Shown here piece by piece: positions 25,019 to 31,785 of a stretch of 31,785 bases of DNA (the stretch's first letter is position 1; every line of letters starts with the position of its first letter). This DNA is from CAWIVJ01 sp963839525 (GTDB taxonomy: Bacteria > Cyanobacteriota > Vampirovibrionia > Gastranaerophilales > Gastranaerophilaceae): positions 1-31,785 of the forward strand of contig CAWIVJ010000025.1 of NCBI GenBank assembly GCA_963839525.1, in the 5' to 3' direction. Both the position numbers and the translations under genes were made by a program. The notes under the pieces were generated by a model, which ran no database searches, was not told the origin of the DNA, and worked only from the letters and a program-made list of their open reading frames with translations.

Positions 25019-26404
25019 ATGGACTTGCGTGGCTTCATCGAACTCCTGCGTCGTGAGGGCGAGCTGGCCGTGGTCGATGCGGAGGTCGACCCCTACCTGG
25101 AGATGGCTGAAATCACAGACCGCGCGAGTAAGGCCCACGGTCCGGCGCTCCTCTTCCGCTCGGTCAAGGGGTCGGCGTTGCCGGTGCTCACGAACCAGTT
25201 CGGCTCGGTTCGCCGGCTCGAGCTGCTCTTCGACGCGCCGCTCGACACGGTGGCGCGACGCGTGGGGAGGTTGATCGATCTGCGGCTTCCGGCCGGTCTT
25301 GCGGGCAGGGTGGGCGGGGTCAGCCCGTCTGAGGAACTCGCCGCGTTCGCTCCCCGGAGGGTCGACCGAGTACTGGCGGATGTGGTGCTCGGCGCGCCCG
25401 GATCTCGGCCGCTTGCCGGTGCTCACGACATGGCCCGGCGACGGCGGCCCGTTCATCACGCTGCCCGTGGTCGTGACCAAGTCGCGCGACGGTCGCCGCA
25501 ACGCCGGGGTCTACCGTCTCCAGGTGTTCGATGCGGAGACCACCGGGATGCACTGGCACGTGCACCACGATGGAGCCGGCAACTTCAGGGACCCGAAGGG
25601 CGGCTGGAGGTCGCCGTAGCCATCGGCTACTGACCCTCTCGTGACCTACGCCGCCACCGCGCCGCTGCCTCCGGGGATCGACGAGTTCGCCTTCGCCGGC
25701 TTCCTGCGCGGCGAGCCGGTCGAGCTCGCGCCGTGTGAGACCGTCGACCTGGAGGTGCCGGCCGACGCCGAGATCGTCCTCGAGGGGTACGTGCAACGGG
25801 GCGAGGAGCGGGACGAGGGCCCCTGCGGCGACCACACCGGCTACTACTCGGAAGTGCGAGCGCCATCCCGTCTTCCACGTGACCGCGATGCGGATGCGAC
25901 GTGACGCGGTCTACCCGGCGACCATAGTCGGCCGGCCGCCGATGGAGGACTGCTATCTAGGCAAGGCCACCGAGCGGCTCTTCCTCCCGCTCCTCCAGTC
26001 GACGCCTGCCCGAGATCGTCGATATGGAGCTTCCGCTCGAAGGCGTGTTCAGCCGCTGCGCGATCGTCTCCATCCGCAAGGCCTACGCCGGGCACGCCTT
26101 CTCGGTGATGAACGCCCTCTGGGGCATGAAGCAGACGAGGCTGACGAAGTTCATCGTCGTCGTCGACGAGGACGTCGACGTCCACGATGCCGGCGACGTG
26201 ACGTGGCGGGTCTTCAACAACGTAAGTCCCGAGCGGGACTGCCTCACCGTGCCCGGTCCGCAGGATGCTCTCGAGCACGCGGGCCCTGTTGCCGGCTTCG
26301 GCGCACGCATGGGCATCGACGCGACGCGGACCTGGCCCGAGGAGGGTCACTTGCGTGAGTGGCCCGATGCGCTGGCGATGGACCCCGGCGTGGTGGCGAG
26401 GTGA
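25019..26404 (+). CDS. UbiD-family prenylated-FMN-dependent decarboxylase, frameshifted
   Basis: (De)carboxylase using prenylated FMN, ~461 residues. ATG 25019 has GGGAGGA just upstream. Recognisable order: MDLRGFIELLRREGELAVVD, AEITDRASKAHGPALLFRSV, LPVLTNQFGSVRRLELLFDA, then VLTTWPGDGGPFITLPVVVT and RNAGVYRLQVFDAETTGMHW (prFMN-binding N-x-GxYR region). ALPPGIDEFAFAGFLRGEPV, EIVLEGYVQRGEERDEGPCG and HTGYYSE (catalytic Glu-Arg-Glu region) follow, then VNALWGMKQTRLTKFIVVVD-like text and the metal-linked PGVVAR end. At least five frame changes. UbiD homologues act in ubiquinone or futalosine-route menaquinone synthesis or on aromatic acids; no UbiX (prFMN maker) or mqn gene is in the window. 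The TatD-like gene lies 55 bases upstream, so the two are probably co-transcribed. Confidence 0.82.
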
Positions 26405-26498
26405 TCTCGCGCTGGCCGGAGTTGGGCTTGCCTTTCTCCTGACTCTCTCGCGCCTGTCCCAACCTCGATATGACGGGTAGGACGTACCTGTAGAGTCA

Positions 26499-26528
26499 TT
26501 GACCTCCTGACGAGAAGAGTGGTAAGGT
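26499..26528 (+). promoter_or_regulatory. promoter of the Opp/Dpp-type ABC operon
   Basis: TTGACC (26499-26504), 18-base spacer, TAAGGT (26523-26528). Expected start near 26535, ~67 bases before ATG 26602. It separates the ABC operon from the UbiD gene. Confidence 0.6.
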
Positions 26529-26601
26529 GCGTGGGGGTGTCGAGACGCACGTGCGTCGGCGGACTCCCAAGGTGCTCATCAAACGAGGCCGGGGGGACGC
26601 G

Positions 26602-28206
26602 ATGTCTTGGGAGAAGGGATTCACCCGCAGGGACGTACTCAAGATGGGGGCGGCTGGTGTCGGGTTGGTGGCACTCGGTCCGCTGGTCGCTCGCGTGCGG
26701 TAGCGGCGAGACCCATCGTCAACGGCCTCGCCTCGGCGCCGGCACGGCCAAGCCGGGCGGCCAGTTGATAATCGGGCGCGCAGTTCCAGCCGACCGTGCA
26801 GCGGTGGGGCTCGATCCCCACAACGTCGCCGTCAGCAGCGGTAACGTCTACACACTCGACAAGATCTACGAGACGCTCTACATCACGGACGCGAGCGGTG
26901 AGCTGCTGCCTTGCTCGTCGATCGCAGAGGTGAGCGCCGACGGCATGACCTACACGCTCGCGCTGAAGCCGGACGTGGTGTTCAGCGACGGAAAGCCCAT
27001 GACGGCCAAGGACGTGGCGTGGTCGCTGAATCGCGCGCGTGCCAGCGAGACCGGCTCCATGAGCTTCCTGAACTTCGCCATCAAGGACGTGAGGCGCGGA
27101 TGCTCGACGGTCAAGATCACGCTCTCGCAGCCGTGGGCGCCACTGCTCTCAGATCTCTCGATCTACTCCGACGCGATCCTGCCGAAGGATCTGCGCGGCA
27201 TGTCCGAAGAAGAGTTCTTCACGAACCCCATAGGAACCGGCCCTTCATGCTCGAAGCTGGGAGCAGGAAGGCGCCGTCATCACGCTGACCCGCAACCCCA
27301 ACTACTGGCAGAGCGGCAAACCGTACTTGGATGAGGTCGTCTTCAAGCTCATCCGGACGACAATCAGCGCATGCTGCAACTGCAGAGCGGCGAGGTGCAG
27401 ATCATCGACGGCGTGCCACCGGCGCAGGTCGAAGCCCTGAAGGGCGACAGCAACTGTAGGTCGGGGATCTATCCGGCGTGGTCGGTCGACCTCTTCTTCT
27501 TCAACGAGAAGGTCAAGCAGTTCGCTGACCGCAACGTCCGCCGCGCCATCGCCCAGACGATCGACACGGCAAGGGCATCGTCGCGGCCACGACATACGAT
27601 ACGTCCCGGCCGGCGGCTCGTTCTTCCCGCCGAGCTTGGAGTACTACGATCCCGACTACGCCGCTGTTCTCGGGTACGACATCGCGGCCGCCAAGGCGGA
27701 CTTGGCCAAGTCCGCTTACCCGAATGGGTTCAAGAGCGAAATCCTCATCCCGAGCGGCAACCAGGTCTGGGCCCAGACGGCGCAGATCCTCCAGGCCGGG
27801 ATGAAGCAATCGGCATCGACGTGACACGATCGACTCAAATGACACGCGGCCTACGAGAACGACTTCCGCGCCTTCGAATATGACATATGATCAACAACGC
27901 CATCAACGATATCAGCGACCCAGACGAGATGGCGTCCTTCCAGTGCGACGCCGAGAACGGCGGTTCTGACTCGTTCTGGACCGGCTACAACAATCCCGAG
28001 GTCGTCAAGCTCGTCCGCGAGCCGGCGGCGGAAATGGACTCCCAAACGCGGCGAGATGTACCGCAGATCCAGGCCATGGTCGCTCAGGATGCCCCGTACG
28101 TGCCCTGACGTACCCGCCCTCGATCTATGCGAACAGCACTTCGGTGAACGGTTTCGCGGTCAACCCGGCTGGGGCCTATTCCCTTGAGAGCGTTTGGCTG
28201 GCGTGA
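26602..28206 (+). CDS. peptide-type ABC transporter substrate-binding lipoprotein, frameshifted
   Basis: Extracytoplasmic solute receptor of the SBP_bac_5 (DppA/OppA) family, ~534 codons, normal length. ATG 26602 follows CCGGGGGGA. The N-terminus has a twin-arginine signal (FTRRDVLKMGAAGVGLVALG) and, after a one-base shift near 26695, a lipobox-type ACGSGE, so it is probably a Tat-exported lipoprotein. Domain features: NVYTLDKIYETLYITDASGE, LPCSSIAEVSADGMTYTLAL, GKPMTAKDVAWSLNRAR, ITLTRNPNYWQSGKPYLDEV, ADRNVRRAIAQTIDT, YDIAAAKADLAKSAYPNG and INDISDPDEM, in family order. At least six frame changes. It binds a peptide, amino acid derivative, opine or metal complex; which one is unknown. It is the first gene of a five-gene operon. 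Confidence 0.85.
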
Positions 28207-28248
28207 CGCAGCGGCTGTCGTACGCCGGGATGGCCTGAGGCCGAGCGC

Positions 28249-29183
28249 GATGTACGTAGTTGCGCCGCCTCGCTCCAGGCCATCCCGGTCGTGCTCGGCA
28301 TCACGATTGTGACGTTCTTCCTGCTGCGCCTGATCCCGGGCGACCCCGCGGCGACACTGCTCGGCAATCACGGAGCCCGGAGCAGATTCGCTGCGCTGCG
28401 CACACGCTGGGGCCTGGACGACCCGATCTGGACCCAGTTCTGGCTGTTCCTCAAGCAGCTCGCCCACGGCGACACCGGCGCTTCGCTGTTCTATGAGATG
28501 CCGACCCGCACGCTCATCGCCAGCCGCATCGGCGTCACGATGTCGCTCGTGGCGTTCGCGACGCTCTTCAGCGTGCTGATCGCCGTGCCGCTCGCGACGA
28601 TCGCGGCCGATCCGCAAGGACCGGCCCACGGACCACGTGATCCGGGCTGGTCCCGCTCGTCGGCCTCGGCATGCCTTCGTTCTGGGTCGGGCTGGTCCTG
28701 ATCCTCATCTTCGCCGTGAATCTCGGCTGGTTCCCGGTCGGCGGCTGGGGAGACACCATCCCGGAGACAGATCTACGGACTCATCCTGCCCGCGCTCACG
28801 TCGGCACTCGGCATCGTCCCGCTGCTGGTCCGCAGCCTTCGGGCGGGCATGCTCGAGGTGCTCCAGGCCGACTACGTGGCGGTGCGCGGTCCAAGGGTCT
28901 GCGCGAGCACCGGGTGCTGCTTCGTGCACGTCGCCCGCAACGCCATCATGCCGACGCTGACGCTGCTCGGCATCAACATCGCCTTCCTCATCGGCGCGAC
29001 GGTCGTGGTCGAGCGGGTGTTCCAGCTCAACGGACTCGGGAGCCTGATGCTCACTTCGATCAGCAACAGGGACTTCCCCGTGGTCCAGGGTGTCACCTTC
29101 GTGTTCGCTCTCGGTCGTAGTCATCAACATCATGACCGATCTCGCCGCGGCGAGGCTCGACCCCCGCATCACGACTGTCGTGA
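28249..29183 (+). CDS. ABC transporter permease DppB/OppB-like, frameshifted
   Basis: Inner-membrane permease 1, ~311 residues. After a short N-terminus it reads IPVVLGITIVTFFLLRLIPG and DPAATLLGNHG, the classic DppB opening. LRTRWGLDDPIWTQFWLFLK, LVAFATLFSVLIAVPLATIA, GLGMPSFWVGLVLILIFAVN and LRAGMLEVLQADYVA (EAA loop contacting the ATPase) follow, then NAIMPTLTLLGINIAFLIGA and VVVERVFQLNGLGSLMLTSI. At least five frame changes. The start is uncertain: ATG 28249 is in the right place but out of frame with the next residues. The stop (TGA 29181-29183) overlaps the GTG of permease 2, indicating translational coupling. Confidence 0.8.
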
Positions 29184-30076
29184 GCTCGACGGACGTCAGC
29201 AGCCACGAGCGGCGGCGACCAGGCGATCGCGCTCGAAGGGGTTGGTCGTCCGTTCGCATCCCATGTTGCGCAAGGCCGTCACAACCGCTCCCTGATCACC
29301 GGCGCGGCCGTCATCGGCACCCTCATGCTCTGGCCATGCTGGCCCCCGTGGATCGCACGCTACACCTCCCTGCAGCAGAACCTCACGGAGACTCTGCAGA
29401 ACTGCCCTCCTGGGAGCACTGGCTGGGGACCGACCAGCTCGGGCGGGACGTCTGGTCGCGGCTCCTCTGGGCGGGGCGTTTCGACCTGGCCACCGGCTTC
29501 TTCGTCGTGCTCATCCCCATCACCTTCGGCACGACTCATCGGGACGCTGGCCGGCTACTTCAAGGGCTGGCCGGACACCGTACTCAGCCGCATCATCGAC
29601 GTCGTGATGGCCTTCCCCTACTACGTGCTGATCATCACGCTGGTGTTCGCGGTGGGCAAAGGCATCCAGGGCATCTTCATCGCCTTCGCCCTGACCGACT
29701 GGGTCACCTACGCGCGGACGGTGCGCAGCTCGACCTGGTCGTCGGCCGGCTCGGCTGGTCGGCGGCGGCCAAGGGCGGCGGCCTGTCCGACGCGCGCATC
29801 CTCACCCGGCACGTGCTGCCCAACACGATCACGCAGGCCATCGTGTACGCCACCTCGGACATCGTGTACGTCATCCTCGCTGTGGTCACGCTCGGGTATC
29901 TCGGCCTGGGCATCCAGGCGCCGCAGCCCGACTGGGGTTCCATGATCTTCGACGGTCAGGCCTTCATGACGACGAGGTGGTGGCTGGCCACCATTCCCGG
30001 GCTGTGCGTCGTCGTCACCGGCATCGGCCTGTCGCTGCTCGGCGACGGGCTGGCCGACGTGTTGCGTCCCGAATGA
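29180..30076 (+). CDS. ABC transporter permease DppC/OppC-like, frameshifted
   Basis: Inner-membrane permease 2, ~298 residues. GTG 29180 overlaps the previous stop in a GTGA arrangement and is in frame with the family's last two thirds. The N-terminal 70 residues are shifted (fragments SLITGAAVIGTLML and LAMLAPV). Then WEHWLGTDQLGRDVWSRLLW is the DppC hallmark, followed by FDLATGFFVVLIPITFGT, IIDVVMAFPYYVLIITLVFA (family DxxxxxPxLL region), ARILTRHVLPNTITQAIVYA (EAA loop), VILAVVTLGYLGLGIQAPQP and TRWWLATIPGLCVVVTGIGL. It ends RPE at TGA 30074-30076, overlapping the next ATG (ATGA). Confidence 0.82.
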   Translation: MSSTDVSSHERRRPGDRARRGWSSVRIPCCARPSQPLPDHRRGRHRHPHALAMLAPVDRTLHLPAAEPHGDSAELPSWEHWLGTDQLGRDVWSRLLWAGRFDLATGFFVVLIPITFGTTHRDAGRLLQGLAGHRTQPHHRRRDGLPLLRADHHAGVRGGQRHPGHLHRLRPDRLGHLRADGAQLDLVVGRLGWSAAAKGGGLSDARILTRHVLPNTITQAIVYATSDIVYVILAVVTLGYLGLGIQAPQPDWGSMIFDGQAFMTTRWWLATIPGLCVVVTGIGLSLLGDGLADVLRPE

Positions 30077-31045
30077 CCGATCCCGCCCTCCAGGTGGACG
30101 ACCTGGTCGTCGATGTCACGCGGGATCGAGAGCGATTCCGCGCCGTCGACGGCGTGTCGCTGTCGGTGGAGCTCGGGCAGTCGATCGGACTGGTCGGCGA
30201 GTCCGGCTGCGGCAAGAGCCTCACGCTGCGCGCGATCATGGGGCTGTTGCCGGAGCGCGCCGCGTTGCTCGCGCGGGCCGGGTGACCGGCGGCCGGAGTC
30301 GAACTGCCTCTCGCCGGCAAGGGGGTCGCAGCCGCGCGCCGCGGCCGGCTGGGGATGATCTTCCAGGACCCGGGCACGGCGCTCGATCCCGTGATGACGT
30401 GCGGCTACCAGATCGCGGAGGCGCCCCGGCGCGTGCTCGGCATGTCGCGCGCCAGGCCGATGCGCGCGCCCTCGAGTTGCTCCGCCTGGTCGGCATACCC
30501 GACGCCGAGCGCCGCATGCGCAGCTATCCGCACGAGCTCTCGGGCGGCACCCGGCAGCGCGTGATGATCGCCATCGCGCTGTCGTCGGAGCCCAAAGTGT
30601 GCTCCTGTGCGACGAGCCGACGACGGCGCTCGACGTGACGATCCAGGCGCAGATCCTGCGCCTGCTCGTCGATCTGCGGAGCGAGATGGGGCTGTCCATC
30701 GTCTTCGTCACCCATGAGCTGGCGCTCGTCGGCGAGCTTGCAAGGACGTCTGCGTCATGTATGCCGGTCGCCTCGTGGAGACGGGGCCCACTGCCGAGCG
30801 TGCTCGCCCAGACCCTGCATCCCTACACCATCGGGCTGCTGCGGTCGGCGGTGGACCTGGACGTCGACCTTGGCGCACCCGTGCCCATTCCCGGCAGCCT
30901 GCCTGACCCACTCAACCGACCCGCCGGGTGCGCGTTCCATCCGCGCTGCTTCCTGGCCACAGATCCCTGCGAGACCGCCGACTCTCGCTGGCGCCGGCCG
31001 GAGAGGGTCGCGCCAGCGCCTGTCTGTACGTCGCCGAGCTCATGA
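30073..31045 (+). CDS. ABC transporter ATP-binding protein DppD/OppD-like, frameshifted
   Basis: Cytoplasmic ATPase 1, ~323 residues. ATG 30073 overlaps the permease stop (ATGA). Walker A is GLVGESGCGKS, Q-loop MIFQDPGTALDPV, signature LSGGTRQRV (Thr where Gln or Met is usual), Walker B CDEPTTALDV and the switch His in VFVTHELALV. The C-terminal oligopeptide-type extension follows: HPYTIGLLRSAVDL, VPIPGSLPDPLNRPAGCAFH, PRCFLATDPCE, with the Cys residues that bind an Fe-S cluster or metal in DppD proteins. Four or so frame changes. The true stop may be TGA 31043-31045 or, in the frame ending SACLYVAELM, slightly later, overlapping the next gene. Confidence 0.82.
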
Positions 31046-31064
31046 AGGGCGGACGTGGAGGCGG

Positions 31065-31785
31065 GTGCCTCCTGAGCCGCTGATAGAGGTCCGCGACCTG
31101 CACATCCACTTCCCGGTCAAAGGCTACGGCATCGTGCGCGCCGTCGACGGCGTGTCGCTGAGCGTGGCGCCGGCCGAGATCGTCGGTCTGGTCGGAGAGT
31201 CCGGCTGCGGCAAGACGACCATCGGCCGCTGCATCACCGGCGAGCTCGCCGCGACGCAGGGTGAGGTCCTCCTCGACGGGACCGTCGTCGGGCGACGGCG
31301 TCAGTCCGCCGTGCGCCGCTCGATCCAGATGGTCTACCAGGATCCCGCCACGTCCCTGAATCCGCGCCTATCCGTGCGCCAGGTGCTGGCCGAGCTGCTG
31401 CGGGTGCATCACCTCGTGCCCGGCGACCAGGTCGAACAGCGCTGCCGCGAGCTTCTGGGGTACGTCGGCCTCCCGGAGCGGGCCCTCGACGGCTATCCGC
31501 ATCAGTTCTCGGGCGGACAGCGTCAGCGCATCGCCATCGCGCGGGCCCTGGCGGTGGAGCCGCGCATGCTCGTCGCCGACGAGCCGGTGTCCGCTCTCGA
31601 TGTCTCCGTCCAGGCGACGATTCTGGCGCTGTTCGACGAGCTGCGCGAGCGGCTGGGACTCGCCATCCTCCTGATCTCGCACAACCTGGCCGTGGTGCGG
31701 CACCTCTCGGACAGGGTGGCCGTCATGTACCTGGGGCGCATCGCCGAAACGGCGCCGAGGGACGCGCTCTTCGAGGATCCGCGGG
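31065..31785 (+). CDS. ABC transporter ATP-binding protein DppF/OppF-like, partial (cut by window end)
   Basis: Cytoplasmic ATPase 2; ~240 residues are visible and the 3' end lies outside. GTG 31065 follows GGAGG and opens PPEPLIEVRDLHIHFPVKGY. The frame is uninterrupted: Walker A GLVGESGCGKTTIGR, Q-loop MVYQDPATSLNPRLSVRQVL, signature FSGGQRQRIAIARAL, Walker B MLVADEPVSALDVSVQA and switch His in LLISHNLAVVRHL. It then reads DRVAVMYLGRIAETAPRDAL. It would pair with the previous ATPase to drive the transporter. The clean frame contrasts with the four upstream genes of the operon. Confidence 0.9.
   Translation, partial: MPPEPLIEVRDLHIHFPVKGYGIVRAVDGVSLSVAPAEIVGLVGESGCGKTTIGRCITGELAATQGEVLLDGTVVGRRRQSAVRRSIQMVYQDPATSLNPRLSVRQVLAELLRVHHLVPGDQVEQRCRELLGYVGLPERALDGYPHQFSGGQRQRIAIARALAVEPRMLVADEPVSALDVSVQATILALFDELRERLGLAILLISHNLAVVRHLSDRVAVMYLGRIAETAPRDALFEDPR

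Noticed and set aside
1..31785. tRNA, rRNA or replication-origin signals
   Set aside because: I scanned for TTC-loop and acceptor-type patterns and DnaA-box clusters by eye and saw none; a tRNAscan/Infernal run would be needed to exclude them fully.

Overview
The window is about 31.8 kb of very GC-rich bacterial DNA that reads as an Actinomycetota (actinobacterial) chromosome fragment. The evidence is the codon bias, -10 boxes of the TAGGAT/TAGGCA type, one apparent leaderless promoter, a SepF homologue, a dimethylglycine-oxidase-type FAD/GcvT protein and multiheme c-type cytochromes. Class-level placement (a Thermoleophilia-like or deeper anaerobic lineage) is a guess. The first ~165 bases are low-complexity TTG/TTC repeats plus a (CA)n run and look like a contig-end artefact.

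Gene integrity is patchy. Genes at roughly 9.1-12.9 kb, 15.8-19.9 kb and 21.8-23.4 kb are uninterrupted. Genes at 0.2-5.2 kb, 13.4-15.6 kb and 24-31 kb need one to many frame changes to recover a family-like protein. I interpret most of these as uncorrected long-read errors, not true pseudogenes, and I give whole-gene spans.

Layout: (1) 0.2-3.3 kb: a glycosyltransferase-39-like membrane protein, a pyridoxamine-phosphate-oxidase-fold protein and an aldo/keto reductase. (2) 3.5-5.2 kb: a SepF-like protein, then a secreted coiled-coil NlpC/P60 hydrolase with its own promoter. (3) 5.4-8.9 kb: a SAM methyltransferase, a 10-formyl-THF hydrolase/formyltransferase-like protein, a small Cys-containing protein, a truncated YmdB-type phosphoesterase and a six-TM membrane protein. 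(4) 9.1-12.9 kb, minus strand: a glutaredoxin-thioredoxin reductase fusion and a dimethylglycine/sarcosine oxidase-like protein. (5) 13.1-16.7 kb: a promoter with two dyads, a nine-heme cytochrome and a second multiheme cytochrome, both with C-terminal beta-sandwich-like tails. (6) 16.7-19.9 kb: an APC-family permease and an M20 peptidase, separated by a 15-bp UUCG hairpin. (7) 20-23.4 kb: a DJ-1/PfpI protein, a radical SAM protein, a small protein with an internal duplication and a Bcr/CflA-type efflux pump. (8) 23.4-24.1 kb: a repeat-rich intergenic region with four CGTACG boxes and a leaderless promoter driving a truncated MFS gene. (9) 24.2-26.4 kb: a TatD-like hydrolase and a UbiD-type decarboxylase. 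(10) 26.5-31.8 kb: a five-gene oligopeptide/dipeptide ABC transporter operon, with the last ATPase cut by the window end.

Functionally, several genes concern import and breakdown of nitrogenous compounds (Opp/Dpp-type ABC importer, APC permease, M20 peptidase, DMGO-like oxidase). Another set concerns redox chemistry (Grx-TrxR, multiheme cytochromes, UbiD, PPOX, AKR). The strongest candidates for something under-described are the cytochrome pair with its dyad-bearing promoter and CX3CH heme site, the internally duplicated 87-residue protein, and the CGTACG array between two transporter genes.
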